Shown here one piece after another: positions 11,480-22,221 of a stretch of 64,000 nt of DNA. Position numbers and translations under genes: made by a program. The first letter of the stretch is position 1; the number at the start of each line of letters is the position of its first letter. A model generated the notes under the pieces. That model saw nothing but the letters and a program-made list of their open reading frames with translations, was not told the DNA's origin and ran no database searches. This DNA comes from Golubevia sp. BC0850 (taxonomy: Eukaryota; Basidiomycota; Exobasidiomycetes; Golubeviales; Golubeviaceae), in NCBI GenBank assembly GCA_012976225.1, contig JAAVVG010000003.1, positions 310,001 to 374,000 on the forward strand. The letters run 5' to 3'.

Positions 11480-12431
11480 ATGAAGTTCTCTATCCCTTCC
11501 ATCGTCATCGTTGCCACCGCCGCCACCGCCGCGAACGCTCTATCCACCGAAGCCGCCACCCTCGAATCCCGTACTTTCGGATACACCTTCAGTCCTTCCA
11601 ACTGGTATGGAACCTCAGCATCAAGCAAGCCATGGGAACTCAACGGTGGATGGGGTTGGTACCTTGGAACAGGATGCTCCCTCCCCAAGTGGACTGCTCG
11701 TAAGTTATCTCTTCACTTTTCATCACCATCCAACTATCTCAAGACTGACTTTTCATTCAATCATTTGCTTAACAGCCGTCATCTCCAAGCCTTCTTTCTG
11801 CAAATTCTTCTGGTCTCAATGGCTCCCTTCTTGTCAAGTCCCTTCCGCCCCAAAACCACCTACCACTCCAGGTCTTCCATGTAAGAACGGATACGCCGTC
11901 AAGTTCCAGGACTACACTACTGTCGCCCCTGACCATTCTGCTTTCGTTGGACAAACTGTCGGGGCTGCGACCATCGACAATGAGAACTACCTGACTTTTG
12001 GACTAGTCGACACTATCGAGGAATGCTTCAAGGTGAGTAAAAGGACCTTCGAAAGAAGGTATGGTCCGTTTCATAGAGGCTCACCTTCTTCGTTCTGCTC
12101 CTCGTTTAGGTCTGTAACGACATCCCAGAGTGCGCTTTCGTCAACTTCGTGAGTGTCACGTCCTTTTCCAGCTCCAACTCAAACCCTACCAAGCCCCAGA
12201 TTTCGAATCTCACTCCTTTCCTCACCCTCCTCCACCACTCTCCAGTACGAGGACCGCAACTCTACCCCAAAGAACGAGATCGGTGGTGCTGGAAAGAAGA
12301 CCTGTTCTGCCTACAAGGCTTGCTCAGGCACTGAGAAGCTCACCAACTTCGGATCTCAAACTCAATCTGAAGCAGCTAACTTGACCAAGATTGTCAGCTC
12401 AAGTGGATACTGCAAGTCTGGATCTTGCTAA
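11480..12431 (+). CDS. Small secreted cysteine-containing protein
   Basis: Exons 11480-11699, 11776-12032, 12110-12148 and 12246-12431 give 233 aa. The first 20 residues form a clear signal peptide (a Lys, a hydrophobic core, then Ala-x-Ala ending in AANA). The mature part has Trp-rich GGWGWYLGTGC, then a Pro-rich link, then a Cys module with GQTVGAATIDNENYLTFG, EECFKVCNDIPECAFVNFYED and TCSAYKAC, ending GYCKSGSC. This spacing resembles PAN/apple-like modules of basidiomycete secreted proteins. Substrate or partner is unknown. The tiny 39-nt third exon encodes the central Cys block, which supports the splice model. A strong-looking promoter precedes it. It could be a wall-associated protein or an effector; the sequence does not decide. 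Confidence 0.78.
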
Positions 12432-12997
12432 TCAACTTTGTCGGATCTCTTGGTGGTGGCGTGTTTCAATCTTCCCGGTTCATTCGTTCTCCTCTCCCCT
12501 TTTCATTTTCGCTTCGATTCTTTCACATCACTTTGGGCTTTGGGTCAAACTTTCTCTTTTTTTCGATTTTTCCAACAACATCACACACTTTTGCTTATTG
12601 TACACATTTCTAGACAACCTTACAAAACAGCACTTTCATTTCTTCCGTACAACAATTTCTGTGACACACAGCCGATCGGGCCCTTTTCAAAGGAAGAAGG
12701 CATTTTGATTAAAGGAAATAGGTGGAAGATGAGTGATTAGACAAAAGTGACTTCAGAGAATACGCAGCAAGGAAAGGCAACCAAGGGGAGACACCGATGA
12801 TGTCTACGTTCTTGATAGCATCCACTGTTCCAGAATTTGGTATCAAGAGACTTTCCATTTAACTCCTGAAAGGTTCAGGAGCCCTTGCTTCCTACAGCCT
12901 TTTCCAAGTTTCAACTGAGGTAGGCTGGAAATCTCGGGGTTCACTCTTTCACAAGCGGGTCAGTAAGGCTCCGGTATATACCAAAAGAGTCTCATCT
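12432..12997. other. Intergenic, no gene seen
   Basis: This is the 3' flank of the secreted-protein gene, T-rich at first. The overlapping short ORFs in three frames are compositional. Nothing else is recognised. Confidence 0.6.
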
Positions 12998-13645
12998 CTA
13001 AATACCTCGATTGATAATGAGGTTTGGACCATGAAATTTGGAGGACCACTCCGAACAACTTGCGCCCAACCAGCTAGACAGTGACAATCTCCTGAATCTC
13101 GGTTTAAAGAGACCGTAAAGACTTGGACCAGGAGCCTCAATGTACTTGAAGCCATTTCCATGCCCTGCATAGGTAATCTCGATTAATTGTGAATGATAAA
13201 TCTCCAAAAGGGCTAGGAGACATTTGAACGACTCTTGAAATCCGTCACAACTTCTTCCATAGCAACCCAGCTCCAGCTTTTGAAGTCTAGGGGACTCTAT
13301 GGTTTCGAAGTATTTCAGAAGAAGTGGTTGGAGGTTGAGGGGGGAGAGGGGGGTTAGGCTTGGGAATGACTTGCACCAGTTAATTTGAACCTGATCTTCT
13401 TCGCATTTGATGTTGTGAAAACACAAAACTTGAAGAGAATGACTATTGCTTGAGAGAATTGAGGCCAGAGAACCAGAAGGAATAGAGGTCCCATCCAAAT
13501 CTTCTAAGTTGAGGTGTTCTCCTAAGTTGAGGTATTCCAGACAATTTCCAAGTGAGTTCAACAGAGGCTCCCAGTTGACCCGAGGGTTGATTAGTTTGAG
13601 TCTGAAGGTTGTAAGCGATGTTGTTCTCTCTAAACCTTGTGGCAC
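12998..13645 (-). CDS. Hypothetical leucine-rich-repeat-like protein, probably a fragment
   Basis: A 215-codon open frame on the minus strand has no ATG at its start: the first codons are CTG-GAG-GTG right after an in-frame TAG. Either a 5' exon is missing from my model (an AG before CTG could be an acceptor) or this is a remnant. The content is leucine-rich with irregular spacing, such as LLNSLGNCLEYLNLGEHLNLEDL and SPRLQKLELGCYG, like the C-terminal half of fungal F-box/LRR proteins. No F-box is seen upstream. Its function is not known. It sits alone between the secreted-protein gene and NOP16. Confidence 0.42.
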   Translation of the reverse strand: MPQGLERTTSLTTFRLKLINPRVNWEPLLNSLGNCLEYLNLGEHLNLEDLDGTSIPSGSLASILSSNSHSLQVLCFHNIKCEEDQVQINWCKSFPSLTPLSPLNLQPLLLKYFETIESPRLQKLELGCYGRSCDGFQESFKCLLALLEIYHSQLIEITYAGHGNGFKYIEAPGPSLYGLFKPRFRRLSLSSWLGASCSEWSSKFHGPNLIINRGI

Positions 13646-14067
13646 CTCCAGCTACTCTTGTTCCCATCTATCCACCGGCAAGTTCAAATCTTGCGTTCTG
13701 AGAGCTGTACAGCTCCATGCAAAATCCCAATTTTTTTAAATTGTACCCGGAGCATTACCGATACGGGCAGAGGACAATGTCAGACTGATGCCGCTTTGAC
13801 GAGTTCTACTGGTGTGAATGACTGTGATTTAGAAGAAAAACAAAAGAGGAAAGAATCAAAATGACGCGATGGGAGAAAGGAAGAAGATCTTCCAAAAAGC
13901 TCTACTGTCGTTAAGCGTTCGGTGTTTTTTGGCTCGGCGAAGCCATCTTCAGATGGTTCCCAAAAATCCAACTCGTCCTGAGACCAACCTGCTCTCTTCT
14001 TAAAACTCGCAAGAGCGATCTCCAACTATCAAACCTCGAGTAAGCTAACCCAAGCTAAGTTCAGCAG
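13646..14067. other. Intergenic upstream of NOP16
   Basis: No supported gene. A minus-strand ORF at 13780-14025 has no recognisable features. A tRNA T-arm-like hairpin at about 13677-13693 lacks a matching acceptor stem. Confidence 0.5.
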
Positions 14068-15109
14068 ATGGCCAATCCACGTCAACGTCGTAAATCCAGA
14101 TCTGGAACTCACAATGGACCATCCAGACGTTCCAAAAGAGAGATGCAAAAGAAACTTCACAGAGCTCCAACTGTCAAAGGTCCGCAGATTTTGAAGGACA
14201 GCTGGGATCCAAAGTTGACTGTCAGGCAGAAGTGAGTATGCAAAAGGTAATTCAGAGGGAGAGAGAGGGAGGGAGCGGATGAGTGGGAGATCAGAGAAGA
14301 ATGAGAGAGCTAGAGGGAGCCCTTGGGGGCGGCGTGAAGATCTAAGCTGTAAAGTTGGCGGATAATGAATATTGTTAGACGATTTTGGGATCAGAAGAAG
14401 AGTGTAAAGGAGTTTGATAGAGGAGCAGCTCTTAATTCTTTCTAGCTACTTGATTCACAATATGCTGACGCTTTTCCTCCCTCCCCTCTCCATCTTCAGT
14501 TACGCCAAGCTAGGATTAGTCTCAGGTCTAGATATCTCAGCAGCAGGAGGAGTTGAAGACCTAGATTCCTACAAAGTTCCTTCAGCATTCATGGAGTCGA
14601 GTAGTGAGATTCAAGAAGGTGAATCTTCAACTACCGCCGCTTCCAAACCAGCGAAAGGAATGGGTCGAATCGTTCGAGATGAATCAGGAAAAGTAATCGA
14701 CATCATAGAAGGGGAAGCTCCTTCGGACAATGAAGACACAGAAATGTCGAATCCATGGGGTAAACTTGGAGAAGGTGGAAACGATAATGATCCTCAAGAA
14801 TTAAAGGATTTGGAAAAAAAATCTGCTTTAAAGATCTCTGGATTTCCTAAACCGAAGGGGAAAACCAATGAAGTGATTAAACAATTGGAAGAGATGGAGA
14901 AATCGGAGAAACCAGTTAAGAGACACACAAGTCTTGGGAAAAACAAATGGTTGGTGGACCTTTTGGAGAAATATGGTGAGGATTATCAAGGAATGTCAAA
15001 AGATAAACATTTGAATTTACTGCAGAAAACTGAGGGGGAAATCAAGAGAAGTGTGAAGAAAGCTGGTGGGAGAGAAATGGTTTTGAAAGGGTTTGAAAGT
15101 CAGAGATGA
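14068..15109 (+). CDS. NOP16: Ribosome biogenesis protein NOP16
   Basis: Exons 14068-14231 and 14500-15109 (intron 268 nt) encode 257 aa. The N-terminus MANPRQRRKSRSG, then KGPQILKDSWDPKLTVRQKNYAKLGL spanning the splice, is the hallmark of Nop16. The C-terminus has GKNKWLVDLLEKYGEDYQGMSKDKHLNLLQKTEGEIKR, also typical. Nop16 is a nucleolar factor of 60S pre-ribosome maturation. Length is close to the family norm (about 180-250). The middle is acidic and disordered. The start is fixed by the conserved basic N-terminus. Confidence 0.93.
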
Positions 15110-15418
15110 TGGAGGGGGGATGATGGGGTTTTAGCGCTTCTCCCAGAGCCTTTTGTATATTTTAATAGCATCCTTTCATTTCTCCTTTTGCAATCTCAGC
15201 TTGATTTAGAGAAGGTTCTGAGATTGAAGATTGGTTGGGTCGTGCTTGTTCTGAACTTGCTCGTCGGAGGTATTTGATCCACCGGGAAGGAGAACCCATC
15301 AAATTGTTGGACGGGAATTTCATTCCTTCCCTTCTTCCCCTCTTCCCCTACACTTTACACAAGCTTTCTTTAGGTCAAGTGATCGTTTTTGCTTCAATCG
15401 GAGATCATCATAGAAGCA
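15110..15418. promoter_or_regulatory. Intergenic region, promoter of the VTT-domain gene
   Basis: This covers the 3' end of NOP16 and the 5' flank of the next gene in tandem. CT-rich sequence lies near 15320-15350. No gene is seen. Confidence 0.5.
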
Positions 15419-18343
15419 ATGCCGGCTTCAAACTTCCTCGAAAGGGAAACTGAATTTGTGGATAGTCCCACTCCTTCTTCTACCACAACTTCTCCTAATC
15501 AGCAATTGGAATCTTCAACATCCTCATCTTCTTCATCTTCATTCATCAATCGAATTCGAAGCAGATCAACTTCTCAGCAAATTCCATCGATTGAGACTAC
15601 AAGTTGTTCACCACCACCTCGAAATCAATTCTTCAGTCAAACTCATCCTCACCTCCTTTCAGATCCACTCTCAATCGATCGTAGTTCAGGAACACCAGAT
15701 TTCACCTTGAATAATTCAGGTTCACCTAGGCGTATAGCCATCACGAGAGCTCAAACTCAGGCAAACTTATACCCAACCAGCTCAACTGATTCCAACAGTA
15801 TACCTTCACCTCATCCAGCCGGAAAGGACAAACCTAGAATCGGTTTATCTAGAAGTAATTCTGAGAGAAATTGCATTAGAAAGGAAAACAGTGGGGAAGC
15901 TTCCGGTGAGTTTAATAAGTTCTATCAGGTTGGAGGGGTTTGATTGAGGATAGGGTCTCATCTTTCATGACATCAGTTGAGATGCTATCCAGCAACGCTG
16001 TTGATTCAAGCTTCAAGATCTTCGTCTTAGTTATCCTTTGATCATCCTTCTGAAATCTCACTTTCTTACCCAGTTCCGACAGATCCATCCTTCACCTCAT
16101 CTCCTTCTCGACCAGCTCTACCTTCGAGAATGCATTCCTTCATTTCTTCTCTCATAACTAGAGTGAACCCCAATTCAGCCTCAACTCCATCTTCCAGATC
16201 TAATTCCTTAGACGAAAAAAGCTCCAGCAACTTCCTTTCTACAAGTAACCTTTTCGCTCCATCAGCAACTTCAGCTTTCGGTTATCCAAGAGGTTTAAAC
16301 AATGATTCACCACCTTTGACTCCAACTTCTGAAACCGACAGAACTTCTCATGAATTCATTTCTCAAGAATCCCAATCTGGACAAGGGGGGATCCGACTGA
16401 TTTATCAAACTGCAAAACATCAATGGTCAGCAGCTCAAGCTAATGCAGATGCAGCTGGTCTGGGTGTTCCAACCGATTATCAGGATGGTGGGATTTCAAG
16501 GAGTTGGGCTTTAAGTCCTCCTTTGACTTCCAGTTCTAGATCTTCTCCAGTTCAATCTTTGAGAGCCTTCACTCCAAATGCCAACGGTGTTAGAAGTATT
16601 TCTACTCCAACCCCTTTCGGATTGTTACCTTCACATTTGAATTCTATTGAAAATGGAAGTCATCCTGAGATTTATGATTATCATCCTGGAAAATCTCCAC
16701 CTCCTACTAATGAGAGTTTTGAAAATCAACCTGAAGCAATTACAACTGCTACTTCTACGAACATAACTTCTAACAGATTGAGATTCAGTCTCGAATCTTT
16801 GATCCCGAAATTATCTTCCAGAAGAAGATCTACTAGTGCTATCCAAACCAATCCTACTCCTTGGAAACTTCCACCTTTAAGACCTCATCTCCCAACTTTA
16901 CTTTCAATTCTAATTCTCCTAATGTTCTCGACTATTTCTATCACAATGGCACTTTCCACTCTTCCACTTCGGTTACCACGTTCCATCTCTGGTTTGACCC
17001 TGAGTGAAATCAGAGAACTTTGTTCAAGTCTCAAAACCTACGCAGAATCTTCAAGCAAGGCCTCACTACATACTCTAAGTGTAATGTCCCTGGCTTTCGT
17101 TTTCCTACACACTTTCAATGTTCCTGGAAGTTTGTTGTTAAACATTCTCTTCGGTGCAACTTTTGGAACTTTCAAAGGAACGATTTATACTAGCTTGTTA
17201 ACTGCTATTGGAGGAACTGGATGTTATCTGATCTGTCAAAGATTAAGTCCTATCATTAAAGCTTTCCCTGGTTTAGAGAAACCTTTGAACGCTATGAGAA
17301 AGGCTTTGAATGGGAAAAGCAATCCAAACCCTAGTCATTTAGGAAGAAGGAATTCTAGAATCGGTAGAAACAATAGCAGCAGTCGAAGGAATTCAAGGTT
17401 GTTAATTTCTAATTCTCAATCTAGGAATTCAAGTCCATCGAATTCAGGTAGAAATTCACCAAGTAGTCCAAGCGTTGTGACTTTTCAAGAGAATCTTCCT
17501 TCTCCAACTCATTTTCCTACAAGCTCAAATCTAAACTCCAACGAGATCATCACCTCTGGTTCAAGTCTTTGGTCCTATCTCTTATTACTTCGAGTTTTAC
17601 CTATAGTACCGTACGGGATTATGAACGTTGCCTCTGGAGTCTTGGGAGTTCCAATCCTTCCCTTCTTTGGAACATTAGGAGTTGGTTCTATTCCTTGGAA
17701 TGCAGTAACTGCTCAATCTGGAGAACTTTTACTAGATATAGCTCTAGCTGTTAGCGAAGGTTTCGAAGATTTAACTTCTCAAATCCCAGTCAAATTAAAT
17801 GAACTTGACTTGATCTCCAATCTCAATGTCAATGTTGATGTGAAAGAAGTGAAGAAAACAGCTCAAGGTGGATTGAAAATCATTCTCAAAAGGATTTGGA
17901 AAAAAGAAATGTTGATGAGATTAGGGTTGTTGACTCTGATAGTTTTGGCTCCTATCTTAATTGCTAGTTGGCTTAAACGAAGAAAAGAACAGAAAGAGAT
18001 TAGGGAATGGGAAGAGAGACGATTGATTGAAGAATGTGATGAAGAGGTTTTGGATGAGGAGGAAGGTCTAATTGGAACTGTTGAAGATCAAGAAGAATTC
18101 GATGAAAAGGACATTCAAGCTCAAGAATCAGAAGGCAGAACATCTTTCGGTTTGAATCGAAGTTCACTGTATGAAGATCCTGAAGAAATGTCAGAGAAAA
18201 TGGACGACGGTATGACTGCGATCCCTCAATCTGCTTCAAGTCAATCTGGTTGGAGTAGGTTCAGTTGGAATAGTCAGAGTGGGAGTAAGGACAGTTTGGG
18301 AGAGAAAAGATTTGGTCACCATAGGCAACAGACAGATGGTTGA
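15419..18343 (+). CDS. VTT-domain (TMEM41/TVP38/DedA) multi-pass membrane protein
   Basis: Exons 15419-15905 and 16074-18343 give 918 aa. The first 430 residues are Ser/Pro-rich and disordered. A transmembrane segment (about 434-456, LSILILLMFSTISI) is followed by the VTT core: VPGSLLLNILFGATFG, the Gly-rich GGTGCYLICQRL, then after a gap LLLLRVLPIVPYGIMNVASGVLGVPILPFF and the GTLGVGSIPWNAV block. A final helix lies near 780-794, with an acidic tail. Members such as TMEM41B and VMP1 are ER phospholipid scramblases; yeast Tvp38 is Golgi. The two halves of the VTT core are separated by about 85 Arg/Ser/Asn-rich residues, which is unusual. The rest of the family is 250-450 aa, so the long N-terminus is a lineage extension. 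Exact subfamily is uncertain. Confidence 0.84.
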
Positions 18344-19003
18344 ACTTTCCTTATTTCTTTGCATCTTTGCATCTTCTACAACTTCCTCGACCCTCCATTT
18401 CCTCAGTCCCTTCAAAGATCTAAGCAACTCCTTCCTCAAGCAAACTTCATCTATGCGAAATCCCTCTGTAAAGCAAACGTAGATGTTCGAGAATTCTCAT
18501 CCAGAAACCGTCCTCGAACAACCTCTTACTCAAGTCCTCTAATTTCTTCTCAACCCATCTCGCAATTTCAACATTTCAATCTCTCAAACCTCGTTTGTTT
18601 CTCAAGTTTAATCATAACCATTTCTTCCAAACTCCTTCAAACTCATTTCCTCACCTCCTTAATTTTCTCCTTTCCCATTTTCACCTTCTTTAACGACTTT
18701 CTCATCTCTTCCAATTTCCTTTTTCTTCTTCGGTCTCATCGCTTGAACTTTTAAATCTTTTCCTTGTTTCGTTTCTAGGTTGGCTTCTTACCTTTCATCT
18801 GTAATACATATCCAGTACTTCTCTTACCCTATATTGAATCATAATGTCATTTATGCCTTTTCTTCGAATTGAATACCTCCAATCAATTCTGACTGTAAAG
18901 AAGTGAGCGATTGAATTTTGGATGAGAGCCGAGGCAACGCCGGGTGAAGAGCGAAGAGGCTAATTTAAATTCACTAGCACTACTTCTCAACATCATTCAC
19001 AGA
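18344..19003. other. Intergenic, C/T-rich, no gene seen
   Basis: A long pyrimidine-rich stretch (18360-18780), then AT-richer sequence. Open frames here are by-products of the CT composition. It probably holds the VTT gene's 3' UTR and the next promoter. Confidence 0.6.
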
Positions 19004-20572
19004 ATGCAGCGAGCTTCAAAGTCAAGAGTTTCTTCTCCTAAATCCAAACCAAAGACTTCTTCTTCTTCGACCTCAACTCCAAGAAGATCTCCGAGAGGGC
19101 AAGTCGTGGTGATATCGTTTAGAGAATCCACTTCGTCAGAAGATGAATCTGAAGACGACTCGCAAGGGAGCGCTTTCGAGCAAGATGAAGAACAAGATGG
19201 GTTCAGTGCTCTAGTAGAATCTGTCACAAATCAAGAAGAAGAAGAAGATTCATCGGACGAGGAAAATGAGAGACGACTAGTACGACTATCCTCAAAGGAG
19301 CAAAAAGCCAATAATGTTGAACTGTTTTCCCCTTCTTTCCTCAGTGCCTCCAAATCAGATCTCAGTTCAACTCATGAACCTGATGATTGATCTTTGTGAT
19401 CCAGCAAAGAACGATAGAGAATGCTTCAATGCTCACGATCCAGTTTACAGATACGTTAAGAAGAACTGGGACACTTTCGTCGCTACTCTGCTGACAGATT
19501 GATGGAAGAAGTCGATTCCACGATTCCCTGGCTCCCTCCGAAACATTTGGTCTACAGGATTTACAACAACATGAGCTTTAATCCTGATAAGGTAAGATAC
19601 GCGTATATATGTACAAGACTTATCTCGAGTTGGTCGGACAAAGTCCGTCTTGATTGCCTTCTTACAGCCTCACTTTACTGATCCTCTTTCCCATTCCTCA
19701 GCCTCCTTACAGAATAACTATGTTGGCTTCTTCGGCCGCCAAGGAAAAGCAGGGGTAGGACCTTTCGCTAACTACTTTTTCGAGATCGGAAAAGGACAAT
19801 TCTCAGTACAGGGAGGTTTGTGGGGGCCATCACAAGAGAAACCTGCAATTTCAAGAAGACAAATCGTTGACAATGCCGAACAAGATAGAAATCTGAAGGC
19901 AGTCGTTTCCTCGAAAGAATTTGTTGATATGTTCGGTCCGCTGAGAGAGAAACTTGAAAAGAAAAAAGGGAAGAAATCAAAGGGAGAGGTTGTTGAACTT
20001 AAGAAAATCAATATGTGGGGAAGTCAAGTTCTGTTGAAGGTGCCTCCAAAGGGTTTTAATCTCGATCATCCAGAGATTGAGTGGTTGAAACTGAAGAGCT
20101 TTTGGGTTGGAAAATAGTAAGTGCGAAACGGTTTCAAAGTCACTAGCAATTTTGTTTACAATAACTGATGCACGTGAGCTGTTTTCTTTCTTTGCGCATC
20201 GATGCACAGTCTACCGGATGAAGAAACGTTAAAGCCAGATTTTCAAGACACAATCTGCAAGATAGCCCTGGTTATCAAACCTTTGGTTGAGGCGTGAGTG
20301 TTTGAGTTCTTGGTGTTCGTCTCGACTCTCGATCCTCGAGCTTCACCTTCTTCCATTCCTTATCACTCCCGAAAGCTTGAACGATACCATCTATCCACCA
20401 CCTCCACCTCCTCATGACTGAAAAATTGGTTAGATTCTCAGCATGAAGGAGAATTTAGATTTTGCTGGTCTACAGTAGGTCAAAGGGGGGGGGGATTGAC
20501 TACTTTCGCAAAAACTTTGTCTCTCTCCCCCCTCTCTTTTTCTGCAGATTTATTCCTCCAATAATTTTATGA
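19004..20572 (+). pseudogene. DUF2461 (TIGR02453) family gene with apparent frame breaks
   Basis: Pieces of a DUF2461 protein appear in order: an acidic Ser-rich N-terminus (19004-19279), FNAHDPVYRYVKKNWDTF and WLPPKHLVYRIYNNMSFNPDK (19359-19591), PPYRITMLAS then GPFANYFFEIGKGQFSVQGGLWG and PPKGFNLDHPEIEWLKLKSFWVGK (19702-20116), and LPDEETLKPDF (20210 on). The family is conserved in bacteria and fungi; its function is unknown. Two places change frame with no GT-AG intron of suitable length: near 19490-19500 (after VATLL) and near 19725-19735 (after MLAS). In both, one extra base would restore the family pattern. The first intron also needs a weak GTACGA donor. The end is either TGA at 20295-20297 or, with one more intron, 20570-20572. 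It may be a recent pseudogene or contain sequence errors. Confidence 0.6.
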
Positions 20573-20945
20573 CTGAAACGCGTTACCGTACCGAGGTCTT
20601 GCTGTGTGCACTTGAAGTCGAATTGCTGAGATGGTTGGACTCCCTTAGAAGTTAGAGGAGATTGAAGCAACTTCGATCCCCAGGTCAAAACGTCTCAGGT
20701 GACGTAATTTTCGCACCCTGAACCTTCCTGCCCGTCCCCGCTTCTTCCACTTTGAACCCTTTCTTTTGGATCGGAGAACCAAAGAAGCTGATTTTCAATC
20801 TAAAAAGTGCGAGTGACGTTGGTTGAAGGAGATTGGTAGCACCTTGGGTCTCGTTTGCCTTGCTTTCCTTTTCTTTCCCCTCTCCTCTAATCACTAATCG
20901 CCCAACACCTCTCATTTGATACCTGAAACTCTATCAACTTTCAAA
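20573..20945. promoter_or_regulatory. Intergenic region before the small mitochondrial-type gene
   Basis: No gene seen. CT-rich sequence lies just before the start codon at 20946. A run of ten G occurs slightly upstream, at about 20485-20494, inside the possible last intron of the previous gene. Confidence 0.5.
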
Positions 20946-21379
20946 ATGCTCTCTCTAGTCCTCCGCAACTCTCTCAAGTCTCGCGCTCTCTCTCAAGTGA
21001 GGTCTATCTCGACAGTCACTCCAAGAGACATTTCACCAGCCACTGCCTCTTCAACCTCCAGCGCTGCAGGATTAAAGACAGCAGCCAGCTCATCAGCAAC
21101 TCCTTCTCCAGATACCAAGCACGTAGCCTCGACGAGAGGTTTGATCTCTGCCAACAGGTGAGTGTTGACGCGCTCCGGGAATTCGACTTTTTGACATTTA
21201 TCTGAGTCCAGGTTCCGCTCTTCTGCTCTCTTCATCGCTTCATCTTGGTTTCTGTGCGATATTTCAGGTCTTTCCATGCTCCATCTGCCAAGTCCGTTTC
21301 AAAGAAAGCTGACCTCGACACAGATGCTGCCGAGGCTGGAAGATTGAGAAGGAACAGGGACGCTCGTCAATTGATGTAA
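20946..21379 (+). CDS. Small hypothetical protein with mitochondrial-type presequence
   Basis: Exons 20946-21157 and 21268-21379 make 107 aa. The N-terminus MLSLVLRNSLKSRALSQVRSIST has alternating hydrophobic, Arg/Lys and Ser residues and no acids, as in an amphipathic mitochondrial targeting peptide. The middle is Ala/Ser/Thr-rich. The C-terminus SFHAPSAKSVSKKADLDTDAAEAGRLRRNRDARQLM is charged. I do not recognise the family. Splicing in phase through consensus GTGAGT and TTTCAG sites supports a real gene. A role in mitochondria is an inference from the presequence only. Confidence 0.6.
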
Positions 21380-22221
21380 GGCTAAGTTACTGAAGGGTCG
21401 CCAACATCCAGTGAGTGTCACCCTCTTTCATTTGACGACATGTGGCATCTTCAAAAGACTTTCGACCCTTCAAGGGATGTCTACTCCTCAACCGCTGACC
21501 ACTCTCCCATTTCTCCCAATCCTCTCCTTCCTTCAGAACAATCCTATCACTACTATCAGCTGTTTTTTTTGTCGTGCTTCTCTTTCGGATTCATAACCTC
21601 GCCTTTACCCTGTTGTACTCAATACCGCTTGTAAATTCATTCCTGAGCAAACTCGACTCACATCCGGTCCATTCTCCTTACTCTTGCAGAAGAGTATCAC
21701 GAGACGTCACTGATCAATAAAAAAGGAGGATAGCATTGTGTCTAGGTAGATAAGAGAACAGAAAAAGAAGAAGAAGAAGCATGGTGGCGAGAACCTTTTG
21801 TAGTCGTCCAATTGAAAGATTGCTTGAAATTGTTGAAGAACGAGACTGAGATGAAGCATGGAATGAAAAAGGATCCATAAGGAAAAAGAGGGAACATAAA
21901 CAATGGTATAGGATGGAGCAGCCTTGGCCCGACAAATGCGACCAAGGGTAAAACAAGCGCTACAAGCAAAAGGAAGAGAAAAGAGAAGGAAAAAGAAGAG
22001 ACAGTCTCGAAGAGATGCTCAAGGTGGAGGGAGAAATCAAATGGACAGGACAGAAAGAGAAGGAGAGCGAGAGAAAGTCCATTGAATGAGAATAGAGAGC
22101 GCGATCTGGGAAAAGGCACGAAAGTCAAGCTGCTGGACGAAGAAAGAAGTGGGAAGGTAAAAGAAAAGGTCAGCCAGGAAAGAGAAGAAGTGTGCGTTCG
22201 CTGAAGTAGGCGACTCACCTT
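21380..22221. other. Convergent 3' region
   Basis: Lies between the 3' ends of the small mitochondrial-type gene (+) and the large membrane-protein gene (-). AATAAA in TCAATAAAAAAGG at about 21713-21725 may be a poly(A) signal for the plus-strand gene. Minus-strand ORFs at 21742-22258 follow the stop of the large gene and look like CT-rich 3' UTR. Directly after that stop codon is a GTGAGT, so a 3' UTR intron is possible. Confidence 0.5.

Noticed and set aside
12391-12740. Overlapping hydrophobic ORFs after the secreted-protein gene
   Set aside because: Three frames open at once in T-rich 3' flank; none carries a domain.
13670-13705. tRNA T-arm-like hairpin (GCAAG-TTCAAAT-CTTGC)
   Set aside because: The stem and loop are perfect, but the seven bases after it have no matching 5' acceptor strand 50-80 bases upstream and no D or anticodon arm is visible.
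18359-18754. 131-codon plus-strand frame after the VTT gene
   Set aside because: Low-complexity translation of pyrimidine-rich 3' flank with no domain or splice support.
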